A DNA stretch of 64,000 bases from Lamellibrachia satsuma (lineage: Eukaryota; Annelida; Polychaeta; Sabellida; Siboglinidae). Below, piece by piece: positions 26,025 through 38,945 of the stretch. Each line of letters opens with the position of its first letter. Position 1 is the stretch's first letter. The stretch lies in assembly GCA_033239005.1 (NCBI GenBank), contig BSQZ01000010.1, positions 7,733,501-7,797,500 of the forward strand, given 5' to 3'. The notes under the pieces are model-generated. The model searched no databases. It was not told the origin of the DNA and was given only the letters and a program-made list of their open reading frames with translations. The position numbers were made by a program, and so were the translations under genes.

Positions 26025-29000
26025 ATGACGCACTTCAAATCTGTCATACTTGCTGCTTGCGTTGCGCTGTCTCTCAAAGGGAATGCAGGTGTGTGCCACC
26101 CGTCTATGTTCACAATGAGCAATTTGACAACGAGACCAATTGGCAGATGAAACAGCGCAGCTTGAAAATACCTACTAAGATGTGGCTCAGAATCATATCG
26201 GTCTCCTTTTTACAAGATGCGCTGTTTAGTGTTTTCTGCTTTCATGCACAAGGAACCACTCCCTCTTTCAGTGACAAGCTAACTAGCTTTGCTGTTTCCA
26301 TTAGTAATTATGGTACAATCCCTCCAACTCAGGGTGATTTAATTATATTTATTGTCTTTTTTAGTAGCTGTACTTTTCAGAGTTACAAAGAACTACAATA
26401 AATAACCCTACTTAACTCCCGCAAATTTAACATATGGCAATGAAGTAATAGTCTTTATGAACTAACGTACCCATTTAACTCCTCTGCAACTGAAGTGATG
26501 GTATTTATTCCTTGCATAAGCACATGCACTCTAGCCATCATTTTTATACTGCATGCTAAGTTTTGCTCTAAACTTCTTTTGAACTTTCTAATTTAAGCTG
26601 CATTTGCTGTTAAAATGCAAGTTGTTCACTTAAATCAAGGGTGTCTTTGTAATTGTGGTAGTCCGAATTTCCTCATAGTATGTACTTGTTCTAGTATAAG
26701 CATCGGAAAGGTGTTTCTTTCTGGAGTGTTTCCTTATTAAAGAGAACACATATATCAACGATGCTCTGTCGTATTTTAACAAGGTTCCATTACTATATTG
26801 CTGCGTTATTCTTCAGTGTATTAATAAAATCTCAATATTTGTTTAATATGTATATTTATTTTTGTGGACATTTATTCTGCATGGCTTTTTATTTATACTA
26901 TCGCATTCTACCGCTTTGATGTTAAAAGGGTTTGAATACCGTGCATATAGGCACTCCTGTTCGGACGTCAAACCACACACAACATTTATAAAAATATAAT
27001 ATCAATGTGGTTCCTTCTGCTTTTTCATTCATGTTCCACATCATCAGGTTTAATTAGATTGATTTATTCGTCGTTGGCTACATTTTCTTCACCTTCAACG
27101 GTAGTAAGTTTCATGTCTTCCAGATAGCAACATTTCATGGCTTCCAAGAGCTTTTCAAGGCATACATATATGTTTTAAAAAATACACACTTCTTTATTTA
27201 AATGGCTGTAACCGTTTTACATAGCTACATTAATCATGTATTGGTTCACGCAACATTTAATAATTTTCAGGCGTGGTAGCGTAATGGTCGATATAACCCG
27301 ATTTTAAATCCCATTGCCGCTGTTTCGAAGCTTGGGCAATTTCATTCACTTAACGTTGTCACAATTCACTCAATTGTATAAATTAGTACCTGGCTACAGG
27401 CAGTAGTGAATATGTGAACGAACAGTCTTCGTGCAGTAATTAAGACATGATTGAATTCTTCCAAGAGAAGTCGAGATTGCGTTGCAATGAACAGTCCGGG
27501 GTTTAATGTAAAGAGTTTTGAGCAGTCGTTGAGCAGGACTGGATCCAGCGCTGTGTATGAACCACATTTTACCATTACACGAACGACTGTTTTAATAAAG
27601 AACAATTCAGTAAAAAACAGTCGCATTCGTTTGTGATATGCACATAATTAAGTCATACAAAAATTTAATTGAACTTGCTGGCCATCTACCTAATACTTAT
27701 ATAGATTCAGTATTTTAAATGAATAAAATAAAGAAAACACTAATCAGTGAGAGTGTAAAGCCAGAACCGAATATCCATAGCGTATTGATTACCATAGTTG
27801 AGAGGTCATGTTACTGGAAAACATAACAGACAACAGCGTTAAAACGATCAGAGTCCACTCAGTTAATTATTGCTGTAGTAGTAGTCATATTGGTAAAGCA
27901 GATTCTGTAAAATTATATAGTGGAACATTAACTATCAAACCCGTAATAATATATGTGATGCTCAACGATAAAAGGTAAACAAAGTTAGAACGCTCACGGC
28001 CCTGGCGAACAAATCCGCAAATATTATATTCCATCGGCATATATAATTTTATATGATGTATCACATACATGATGCACCTAGTAGTCACTTAGATTAGTTG
28101 TTTTACAACATAATAATTTTAGGTATAGGAATATGGAATTATAATGAGTAAAACGATGAGAATCCAATCACACCTATTTTTAAAATCGCTCTCTCAAAAT
28201 AGAAAAGTGTGATTTGGATCGTTTTACCTTTGTGGTCTTTGCATACATCCAGTTCAACTATCGACACGACGTTTCAGACGCAGTCCGCGAAATCACGTGC
28301 TTATCCTTCGAGAAGAACTGTAAAGGATCTCGTGGCGTTTGGGTGTCACAACGGTACATACAGCGCGTAAGCGCCGACTGTCCTTCCGGTGAAATGTGCG
28401 CTCGATTTAGGCAACTTCAACTGCCTTACAGTTCCCGTCTCTCTATCCCTCGTTTCGCCGAGTCGTTCAACGCTTGGAGTGGATTCACTTTAAGTTTTTG
28501 GTAAGAACATTGCATACCAATATTTCTTGATGTGTGCATGCATTATTAACCGATAAATAAAGCAATATATAATCTATTTGCTGCATTCATTTATCATGTG
28601 TTATACAATGGCTAGCTCGACGTTCACGTATTGGACGTTTGGCGAATACTACGTAAAATAATAAAAAATGCGCAATGCGTTGTGAACAATCGCGCATCTA
28701 TGTCAACGCGCCTGCTCGACCACGTTCGAAATTATTCAAATGTCAGCCATGTGTTATCTAGGAGGATATATCAAGGTAACATGCAAATCAAGTTGTTTTA
28801 TTATCGTGCGTTAAGTAGAGTTTGTTATACTTGTTAATGCATGCTGATCTATGAATGCCTCTGTCAGGATCAAGAAGGCTGATGTGAAGTCGTCCGTACT
28901 CTTAGTCAATGACCTTTGTCGATAAATTATCGCTGTTTATCAGATTTCCACGCCAGTCATACTCGAATCGTCAGTAAAATGTTTTAGTACACTTGATAAT

Positions 29001-32000
29001 GTTAGCTTGGTGTATTTGGTAGCATCAATACGGATGGCGACAAGACGTCAGTAATCTTTGTCAACGACCTTTGTCTAGAAATGATCGAGTGCTTAGCAAG
29101 TTATCCAACCTAGCTGTACTATGGTATTCAGTATAATTAATGATTTTTATAGCTGCTTAGCAGCTTTTCACCACAGTCACACGAGGGTATTAAGTAGGCT
29201 GTGTTACACTTTGTAGTATATGCTAGATGATATATGAATATCTTTGACAGGTTCAAGACGGCCGATGACAAGACGTCCTTGCTCTTCCACAACGACCTTT
29301 GTCGAGATAACGGCTCGTTCACTGTCACTGTCTACAACTCGGGCATGCTGATTGCAGAGCAGGTGCTCGACAACAAGAAGAATGCGATGACCATAGCCTT
29401 TGTAGTAGGTTTCATTGCCACAAAGATTGAAATGGTTTGCATCACATGCTCCGTGTATTTATCGGCTTTTTCGGCTACGATCGTCAATCCAGCTTTTGCT
29501 GGTTTTTGTTCCAGGCGATTTAGTAGTAGTGAGCGTGCTGTTAAAACTATTTATTAACTTTTTTACAATTGAATTGAATTGTGATTGCTACTCGCTTCTG
29601 CATAGGAATGTTTAGAGAGCATTCTAAAGCTTCTATTTACTTACTCCCTCTCTGTGCTGCCAGGAACACAAGATAGAGAGCAATCGACGTCACCTACATC
29701 TATCTTCAGCCATACTTTCAAGGTCTCGTGTCTTAATTTTTTGGGCTTGGGCCTTTCTTGTGATGGTTCGTTGTTGGTATATTGGTCGTCCAGGTTTTCT
29801 CTTCCCAGATGGTTTCCAGCACTACGCCTGTTTTGGGGTTCTCGGCATTCTATGTACGTGACCCAAATATCTCCATCTTCTTTTCAATATTGTTGAATTG
29901 ATTGGCTCAGCATTTGTTCTTTTAAGAAATCTCTCGTTGGTGATACATACATATTTTGTTATTTTATATTGATACCCTTTGATTTTCAAATTTTTGTGAG
30001 TTTCTGAAATGGTCCCCATGCTTTTCCAAACCTATTTTTTCTTTCACAGTTTGCTCTCGTGACTTCAGTTTTGGAGGCACTAAATAATCCAACTTTGTTG
30101 GCATTGCTTGACAAACAGCTTGTCTTGGCTTGAATTTCATCAATATAGATGTTTAACATGCAGATGTCACCACACAATCCAACTCTTGCATCTGTCCAGT
30201 CTATTCCTGTTTTCGTTTCCTCGGTACGCCTCATTACAACATCCTTGTCGTACTCCAGTGGTTATCTTAAGAGTTTATGTTTTCTGTTTAACCTTTATTG
30301 AACATTGTGTATTGTCATAAATAGATAATATTAATGATTCTTAAAGGCATTCCACGTATTATCTCCCAAACTGAGCATCTGTCAATATTGTCAAATGCTT
30401 TCTGGAAATATACAGAGTTCATCACTTGAAGGGTCTGCCATCCGTTGGATTTTTGCATGCTGTTTTTCAGATTGACTGTTTCTTATCTGTACAAGACCTC
30501 CGCGGTCGGAAACCAGCATGTTAACTTTCATGGAACTGAAAGTAGAGCTATGCTATACAGCTTAAGGAGAACCTTATTCATACATTGAGCAGGTCTTCCC
30601 CACAGTCAGATTAGAGGAGGGCAGAGAATTGTACAGTCAGTTTCCATATTTCCCATTTGTAATTATTACGAAATGTGTATACACGTTTATGCAATGCTTG
30701 TATTGTTTGTGTTGATAGTCGAGGAATGATTGGCATCACGTGGCCGTCGTGTGGACCGGACGTGATGTCAAAATGTACGCAGACGGCGAGTGCAAGGACA
30801 CATCGCCGTTGACAGGTGAATAGCCAAATCACATGTCGTCAGACTAACATTGTATGGCTTATAACTGTCCTGCAGTAAACGTCCAATAAGTTGTGTGTAC
30901 ACTTCGTAAAAGCTACACGTATTTTCTTTAAAACGTAGAACAGTATAAATAATCGATGCTCCCCGTTTGCATGTTTACACCATTTGGCTATAAACTCGGG
31001 CAGCTTCCTTTGTATGTATGCAGGCCTTATGCGTATGAAAAGGAATACAAACTGGCCTTCCTTTATCATTTGCATATCCGCTATCCTCACCACAGTTACA
31101 CATAGACGGATGCGTGAGATAAAAAAAAAACGCAGCAACGACATTTGTCTCGGGTGTCAAGTATGTTTTGTTTCGGCAAGAGAAAACATACCAACCAACA
31201 CCAAGCCACTTCATCTTCATGGGGAACGTGACGTGTTAAAATAACACGCATCATTACCTTTGCAGGCGGCCGTATCTATAACAGCAGGTGTCCTCTGGTT
31301 GTGGCGGGACACCCAAAAAAAGCAAGCGATGATGTATTTCCATTTGAGGGCTACATGGACCAAGTAAGGCAAAACTACGATTCACTCCACCTCAGTGAAG
31401 CTCAGCGTGTGCACATAAAAGGATATGTCTTTTTTTCACCCACAAGTCTTCACATCATGACGCAAACAGTTCAGTGAAGCGCTTCGTGTGCACATGAAAT
31501 GTCTCTTTCCACCCACAAGTCTTCACATCATGATGCAAACATTTATGTAACATAATTAATTTACACCGCTCAACACCCGTTCCTCTTAAATTGGTGTTAA
31601 CTTGTTATTATTCAAAGGTGATTTATATTAAATCTAAAATACATTCAGCATCCCAATCCCCCGCTGTGCTATGCCGCTAACCAACGTACAATATTCTAGT
31701 TTAACATTATAGTGGCACATATGTGCACCGTGTTGCCTTAGCATGACATACACGGATTCTGGGAGAAAGAGTCATTTATATAACATTTGTATTGACTTAA
31801 CAGAAGGAGAAGAGAGATTAAGATGGAGGGACATTGTTATAATTATGATCTCGAAAGGGCAGAGGTGATCAGCCGAGAATGGAAAAGAATGTGGACCACC
31901 TCACATGACAAAGACTAACTGCTATGTTTGACCAGCACATGGGGAAGAGATATACGCAAATGCAGGACGGAAAGTGGTAGAAGGAGCAAATAAATAAAAA

Positions 32001-34246
32001 AAACTAAGATTGATTGGTTGTGCAGAGGGATATCCGGAAAGCTGGTTTGGAGAGCAAAGGAAGAAAATGGAAGCGTGTGGAGAGGGATGGCGAAAACACA
32101 TCTGCATATGGATGCTAAAGAATGTAAAGAGATAAAGGGGAATCAAAGTAAAATGCCACTAGCCAGTTCCCGTTTAAACATATTAAATGTGGTCATATGG
32201 GGAACTATGTGTGACGTATACACATCACTGCTGTCGTTGTCGCCTTACGTCTGCCTGCCAGGTCACGCGTGGCTAGTTTGGGAGCATTTCACGAAGAAAA
32301 CAGAAAAAGAAAATACACAAATCAGACTACATGCATGCAATCAAAGGTTCTGTTTAGAACACGTTAAAGCGTGTTATATATGGAACTATTCCTGGTGTAT
32401 ACGTATCGCAGGCAACTAGTGAGGGGTCGTTAACTAAGAGAAAATAAAATACCACATCCCTAACCATACGCAGAAAACCATATATATAAAAGGTGTTTTT
32501 ATAACAAATTAAATTGGGTCATATATAAAATTTTCCATGATGTATATTATCACAACTGCCGTTGTTTCTTTGTTGCTGTCTGCCAGGTCATGGGTGACTA
32601 GTCAGGGGCCGTTTCACCTAGAAAAAAAATTAAGTGCTACACATCATATCACATGCATGCGATCAAAGGCGATAGTTACAAAACCGTGGTCAAATGAACA
32701 ATGTTCCTAACGTGTAAACATCACTACTACTGGTGTCGCCTTGACTGCCAGGCCATGCTTGTCCAGTCAGGCGTCGCTCCACAAAGAAACAGCTAAGCAG
32801 AACAATAAACCACATTGCACGCATAACATTAAAGAGGATAGTTACAATTAATTAAATATGGTCAAATATGGAACTATGGGACTATATGTCGCTTTGCTGC
32901 TGAATGCCTGGTTTTACAGAGCAAAAAAGATACACGTTAGTTTCATAAACCAGAAAATATACACACAATCAAAGGGGTTGGTTACAAAATACTAACTCGG
33001 GTTACATGTGAACTGACCTTAGTGTATATATTCACAGTTGTTGCTGCTGAATGCCTGGTCACGCATGGCTAATCAACGGTAGTTTCAACAACAGGAAATT
33101 ATATAATTCGGTAAACGAGTCAAGTACGTCTTAGTTGTATGTAAAGCGACCGTCTAGTTGCTTGCGACAATCAAATCAACTAGATGACCAAGTTAACATG
33201 GATCCGAAGAAGGAACTGTGATCGGTGTGGATCCAAGAGTATTGCAAAACAGATCCCCGATTGATGGTAGGTCTCCGTGTTAATGTGGAGCGTTTCATGC
33301 AATACCATATGATACTAGTTCAGTTTAACTACATATTCGTAAATTTGCTCTATTCCAGTCAAAGGATCTAATTTTGTCTTACTGGAACGGTCCCTAGTCT
33401 GGCTGGTGAAGGTCACAGAGAACCAAGCATTGGGTGTGGCCATCAATACATTGGTTAAACACGCTAGCTCGTTGTTTGCCTTATGCGATATGGCCCTGTA
33501 TGACGTAGTAATGACGCAAACGCAATGAAAAACACACATAAATCACATGGCCATGGGTTGCCTTGCTTCAACTACAGTTGACATTTATGACTTTCTCACG
33601 TGTGTCACCAGCTATGCAGGATAGCCATTAAAACATGTATGATATTGCAATATAAATTAATTTTTTTGGCGGCGTCTGATCCACCAGACACATCTAAACA
33701 CGCTGCACATCACCCATTGTAAATACATTTTTGTGACACCAACTTCTGTGGGATGCAATGATCCACGTTGCAATACACTGCTATTATTTACAACTAATAA
33801 TGCACTAAGCTAAAGTGAATCAATACGCTTAACATTTTATCATCACTAACTTCGCTACATTTTGACACAACCGCGGGATCATATATTTAGAAATGTTGTC
33901 AGAATGTATTGATTCATGTGCACTAGATCCATCTTAACAGATTCATAACTGTTACTAACAAAGAATGATGCATTGAAGGTGATGTAATGAGACTTGAATA
34001 TGACAGTTATATTACAATGCAGTAATAATAATAATACTAAACTTTATTTATACACTAATATCCATAGTAAGACCCTGTTCAGGAGTGTTTACATTTGATA
34101 ATGAAAGACTAAATATATATAAATATCATCGGTAGTTGAAATGTACACAGTTTGTCAACTGAATGAATGAATATTAATGATTAAATCACAGTAGTTTGCT
34201 TAGCATATTTATAGGTATATATTGTTATGTATATATTCGTGTATTC

Positions 34247-34277
<31 letters not shown>

Positions 34278-34488
34278 TGCGTGGGTGCGCGTGTGTGTGG
34301 ACGGAAACAACAGGCGCACTCTGGATTGCACAATATGTGAAGTTCAAGTAGGATATCTGGTATTTATGATGGAAATACGGTTGTCCAACTTGTTCAACAT
34401 ACGATGTTGCTACTTGCAGATATGCATGTACGGAACAGGGCTGAATGCCATGCAGGTGAAAGACCTCTTCGAAAACCCGCACCCATAA
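26025..34488 (+). CDS. secreted single LamG/concanavalin-like domain protein (six coding exons)
   Basis: Rebuilt exons: 26025-26088, 28278-28500, 29251-29404, 30719-30815, 31266-31363 and 34420-34488. Every junction has AG/GT borders and all phases agree. The sum is 705 bases, i.e. 234 residues and a stop. Exon 1 encodes a signal peptide (MTHFKSVILAACVALSLKGN, predicted cut after the next Ala). Exon 2 gives a short cysteine-containing lead (ITCLSFEKNC, DCPSGEMC) and the start of the LamG fold (SRLSIPRF, WSGFTLSFW). Exon 3 continues FKTADDKTSLLFHND, exon 4 has the hallmark DWHHVAVVWTGRDVKMYADG, exon 5 has VFPFEGYMDQ and exon 6 has MYGTGLNAMQVKDLFENPHP. The motif order is that of LamG_3/pentraxin-like jelly-roll domains, so carbohydrate or glycoprotein binding outside the cell is likely. 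The exact role is unknown. The end of exon 3 could also be 29401. The exon 1 to exon 2 link rests on phase and splice sites only. Confidence 0.8.
26401..27270. other. intron sequence
   Basis: AT-rich intron of the LamG gene. I see no exon. Confidence 0.5.
27271..27610 (+). mobile_element. tRNA-derived SINE, copy 1
   Basis: It starts with a tRNA-like head: A-box-like gcgtggtagcgtaatggtc and, about 50 bases on, B-box-like gtttcgaagct. The body then runs ttcattcacttaacgttgtc ... cttccaagagaagtcgagat and ends with an aggactggatccagcgct block typical of invertebrate SINE tails. The body matches 35270-35560, which has lost or diverged in the head. Confidence 0.7.
28850..28930 (+). pseudogene. decayed copy of LamG exon 3, relic 1
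   Basis: The stretch tctgtcaggatcaagaaggc ... gacctttgtcgataaatt parallels the real exon-3 start at 29241-29320 (tttgacaggttcaagacggc ... gacctttgtcgagataac), including the acceptor and part of the preceding intron. Its frame hits a stop at cgataa and the 3' half is lost. Confidence 0.75.
29005..29090 (+). pseudogene. decayed copy of LamG exon 3, relic 2
   Basis: The stretch agcatcaatacggatggcga then caagacgtcagtaatctttg then tcaacgacctttgtctagaa again aligns with exon 3. The acceptor is damaged (tagcat in place of acag) and the reading is no longer usable. Confidence 0.75.
29640..30540 (-). mobile_element. RTE-like LINE remnant in LamG intron 3
   Basis: On the minus strand, in order: QKAFDNIDRCSVWEIIRGMP (about 30340-30400), MRRTEETKTGIDWT, then a degraded segment IQAKTSCLSSNANKVGLFSA with SKTEVTRANC, then TNAEPINSTILKRRWRYLGH and VHRMPRTPK, and finally a tail near VGDVDCSLSCVPG. 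This is the order of an RTE-type reverse transcriptase from the F-K-AFD block to the C-terminus. Stops and frame changes are frequent. The catalytic FADD block is lost. Confidence 0.8.
32150..33115. repeat. degenerate tandem repeat in LamG intron 5, about five units
   Basis: Units of about 120-240 bases each contain a diverged 'tgccaggtcacgcgtggcta ... tttcac.aagaaaacag' block (about 32260, 32583, 32750, 32905 and 33050) preceded by 'aaatgtggtcatatgg.gaactatg'. The earlier units align best. It is an old array with no coding role seen. Confidence 0.65.
34240..34303. repeat. (GTGC)n/(TG)n microsatellite
   Basis: TG and GTGC repeats about 120 bases ahead of the last LamG exon. Confidence 0.9.
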
Positions 34489-34683
34489 GGCAACAACTGT
34501 ATGAAGCCATACGTGATGACCGCTTTCATGTGTAGGGATGCACATTTTATTTAGAATTTCCAAGTTGCATTTTAAACATGTATATTAGTTATCTAAATAA
34601 AATACTTCATAAATACAAGTGAATTGGTTATAACATCGTACTAAGTCATATCATGAAATTGGTATTTCAGTTTGCTTTTGTGT

Positions 34684-34851
<168 letters not shown>

Positions 34852-35269
34852 ACGTGTGTTGAAGAAAGGCCAGCAGTATAATTATGTTGTTTACGTACAC
34901 TGTGCAGAATCATTTATGCATCTTGAAAAAACGGCCATAACAAGATGTTTATTCATATGGTAGGCTGAATGTGTGCACTAGATGTAACACTGGTTTTTAT
35001 TGGAGAAATGAACACCGTGACAATGCCTCATAACTTACAAAGAACAATACACGCAGTAGTGTTTTTTAATTTTCGTATCGCATGTCAATACGTGTGTTTT
35101 TATTTGTCAGCTATCAGCATACAAAGCGATGTACTAATGATTGCGTCCATACTTAATATTCATACTGTATATTTTATAGTTTGTTTTATCTCACATTTGC
35201 TAAAGTGTTAACATTAATAACACCGGGTTATTGGAAGTTTATAATAATATGAATCATGTACTGACGATA

Positions 35270-35560
35270 TAATTTGGCAATTTCGTTCACTCCACGTTGC
35301 CACAGAGCACTCAGCTGTAAATGAGCTCATAGCTACATACTTTGGTGGATATGTTAAAGAACAGTCTCTCTGCAGTAATTGCAGCGTGGCTGAATGCTTC
35401 CCAGGGAAGTCGAGATGGCGTCCGAATGAATAGGTCTGCCGGGGGGGGGGGGGGGGAGTGTAATTTGAAAAGTTCCAAGGACTGGATATCGCGCTATTTA
35501 AGAAAGAACCATTTTAACTTTACATATAATATCACTGATAATTTGATCAGTGGGTCTGTC
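35270..35560 (+). mobile_element. SINE, copy 2
   Basis: The body matches the SINE at 27271-27610: gcaatttcgttcactccacg, gaacagtctctctgcagtaa, cttcccagggaagtcgagat, and caaggactggatatcgcgct. It holds a poly-G run at 35441-35456 at the place where copy 3 (50795-50885) also has one. Confidence 0.7.
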
Positions 35561-35718
35561 AGTGTTTTGTCAATGACTCCCTGTGGGTATAGAGCGAACA
35601 TACTTTAGACATGGCGGAACGAGAAATAAACCTGTGTTGTCTGATCAACACACCAACCAGTAATTCAACAAACCAACCTATACAATAATCAGCCAAGCAG
35701 ATAACAGCAAACACGCAC

Positions 35719-35812
35719 TGATGCACGCACGCACGCACGCACGCACGCACGCGCGCACGCACGCATGCACGCACACACACACGCACGCACACACACACAC
35801 ACACACACATAT
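35719..35812. repeat. (GCAC)n/(CA)n microsatellite
   Basis: GCAC units followed by CA units. Confidence 0.95.
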
Positions 35813-35874
35813 CCATATGCATACTCATATTTAGGCTCCTATGTAAATTGTGAAGTTTGCTGGCTTGACATGAC

Positions 35875-35985
35875 ATGGATCAGAACGGCACAGGACAGAA
35901 GTAAATGGTACCAGCTTGGGTAGGCCTTCGCCCTGCAGTGGGCTGACAATGGCTGAGATGATGATGATGATGATGTTGTAAATAA
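35875..35985 (+). mobile_element. LINE 3' end with (ATG)n tail
   Basis: The frame before the tail reads RTAQDRSKWYQLG, like the C-terminus of RTE-type LINE proteins. It is followed by gtaggccttcgccctgcagt and gggctgacaatggctgag and a (GAT)n tail at 35957-35975. Only the last hundred or so bases survive. Confidence 0.6.
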
Positions 35986-36308
35986 ATTATCATGCTATCT
36001 GTGAAGGTATTCAACTAGCATAGTTGAACGTATGAACGTTTCAGTGCATTGGACCGTAATGGGCGTGTTACCGTTTGCGTGTGTGCGAGGTATCGAATAG
36101 CCGACTGACGTGCGTGTTACTGCAATTACATAGTACGGATATTGTGTCTGCATGACATATACCTTGAAGCGTTATTCAACCGTATCATTACGAGTTCTCA
36201 GGCGGATCATTGGCGGACAAGTCAGTGGCCCCAGGTAGACGCTGCATACAGCATACAGATTGTCGCTGCATACAGCAACATAACATGCTGTTGTACATTA
36301 TACAAACG

Positions 36309-37535
36309 ATGCCATATACTGTGACAAGAGGACGCGTTTTGTTCATGCTGCTATTGGTGGCAACAGCGGCGTTTTGCTTCGTGTCGTATTTGTCCACCCA
36401 TAAGGTGTTATCAGTGCATCCACTCCCACAATTTAGTGCGGAGGACAGGTCAACGATTATCCGCTTGGATGATGGAGTCAATGCCAGTTTCGACACGGAA
36501 CAAAGCGACCCTCTACCAGATGCCCAGCATCCTATCGTCACGTTGAACAGTGTCGGCTGTTTGAACACGTTGACGCGGGAAATGGACGACATGTTGTTGG
36601 GAAAACTGAAGTCTCGCGGAATCGTGCAGTGTCGTGACCGTCCAATCGTCTTGCGATACCGGTCGAACACTTCGACGATTCTGAAGTCGAGGCCGGACGC
36701 TGGACGTATGTCTGCGATATTCATGGGACGGACCGGCAACAATATGTACATTTTTGCCGGTTTGTACGGCATCGCGCGCAGGAACGGCTTCCATCCCGTG
36801 ATCTCTGCATACAACCCACTGCTTACGTTATTCCAGCTCAACGTGACCGTGGTTCAGAGTGACCGTCCGGGGCAAGATTGGGCCCAATATGTTCCCGAAA
36901 ACGGCATTTATGACCCGCACACGGAATACTTGGATCCACGGATCAATGTTGAACTCGTAGGTTTCCTGGCGCAGTGGGAATATTTTGGGCACGTCATGCG
37001 CGATATTGTTCAAAATCACTTCCGCTTCCGCGAAGCCATCCAGCAAGACGCGGACAGATTCTTGCGGCGTTCGATGGCGAAGTTCCACCTTTCGCCGTCC
37101 GACGTCGTCGTTATCGCGGTGCATATCAGGCGTACAGACTTAGTACGGAGGCGAACAAAACAACGACGTTGGAACGATATACCAGACAGCGCCTACTTCA
37201 GTCATGCTGTAGCGTTTTTCAACCGCCTCTTTAACAAAAAAACAATGTACGTAGTTTGTTCTGACGACGTGGAATGGTCAAAGGTAAACTTTGTAACAGA
37301 ACGTCCAACCGTGTTCTCTGTCGGGCACAGTGCAGACGTCGACTTTGCTATTCTCTCTCGCTGCAACCACAGCATTCTCACCATTGGCACATTCGGCCGA
37401 TGGTCAGCCTACATGGCTGGTGGAATTACTGTATATCACAAACGTCGATCGCCGACAGAAGTTCCTCCCGATGCTGCATATATAAAAGTTGAATCGAACG
37501 AGGACCCTAGGAACGCGTGGATTCCACTATCGTAG
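36309..37535 (+). CDS. GT11 alpha-1,2-fucosyltransferase-like, diverged intact copy
   Basis: A 408-residue intronless frame. The frame stays open upstream to 36210, but the ATG at 36309 aligns with the start of the other copies and gives the same length as the copy at 58885. It has a type II Golgi layout: short N-tail, one membrane anchor (about residues 9-28, LFMLLLVATAAFCFVSYL), a stem, then a catalytic domain. GT11 motifs are FMGRTGNNMYIFAGLYGIAR (near residue 140), the GDP-fucose-binding VHIRRTDL (His272), MYVVCSDDVEW and NHSILTIGTFGRWSAYMAGG. These match FUT1/FUT2-type galactoside 2-alpha-L-fucosyltransferases, which move fucose from GDP-fucose to terminal galactose. The acceptor is unknown. 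N-glycosylation sequons are present (NTS, NVT, NHS). It lies 8 kb from the other copies and differs from them visibly along its length, so it is the oldest branch in the cluster. Confidence 0.85.
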   Translation: MPYTVTRGRVLFMLLLVATAAFCFVSYLSTHKVLSVHPLPQFSAEDRSTIIRLDDGVNASFDTEQSDPLPDAQHPIVTLNSVGCLNTLTREMDDMLLGKLKSRGIVQCRDRPIVLRYRSNTSTILKSRPDAGRMSAIFMGRTGNNMYIFAGLYGIARRNGFHPVISAYNPLLTLFQLNVTVVQSDRPGQDWAQYVPENGIYDPHTEYLDPRINVELVGFLAQWEYFGHVMRDIVQNHFRFREAIQQDADRFLRRSMAKFHLSPSDVVVIAVHIRRTDLVRRRTKQRRWNDIPDSAYFSHAVAFFNRLFNKKTMYVVCSDDVEWSKVNFVTERPTVFSVGHSADVDFAILSRCNHSILTIGTFGRWSAYMAGGITVYHKRRSPTEVPPDAAYIKVESNEDPRNAWIPLS

Positions 37536-38422
<887 letters not shown>

Positions 38423-38449
38423 GGCTTTTAAAGGTAATTAATCAATTCG

Positions 38450-38945
38450 ATGTTTTTTCTAGTCTCATTTCAAATTAAGTTTACGAAAAACTAAACCTAC
38501 CTAGTGTCCACTACAACATGCTAGCTCGTTTGTGCAACTTTTGTATGTATTTTCTTTGTGAAATCACCAGGCAAACTATTAAATTAGTTAATGCTTGTTC
38601 AAACATTTACTGAAGTGAAAATCGAAATACTGAAAAGTCACGATTTTGTTCCTTGGTGAAATTTCATAACTTTGTCATGTGATTGGTGAGAGGATTGATG
38701 TCACGCCCATGATCAACATTGACCCACACAATGTTTACATTTTGGATATCCACTAGTTTGATTCTTACCAGATCTAACGACGAAAGTCAATTATTTGATA
38801 ATTTGAAAAACAAATACGCATGCTTATTACATTGACTGTGGATGTTACATAAACTATTCACACAGATATTTGGACATCAATGATCCGGATTTGCGATAGG
38901 CTAAATCAGATGAGGAAGCAGTTTTAAAGTTTGCTTACACCAGTG
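38450..38945. repeat. dispersed repeat A, copy 3
   Basis: Aligned with 10500-11335: ctagtctcatttcaaattaa, the cctacctagtgtccactaca block, gattggtgagaggattgatg, ttttggatatccactagttt and ccggatttgcgataggctaa. It starts directly at the end of a (TA)n array. Confidence 0.8.

Noticed and set aside
27271..27345. tRNA gene
   Set aside because: A- and B-box-like strings are present but the cloverleaf arms do not pair properly, and SINE body sequence follows. Called as a SINE head.
36188..36841. 217-codon minus-strand frame
   Set aside because: It is antisense to the GT11 gene at 36309-37535, where the codon pattern and motifs are.
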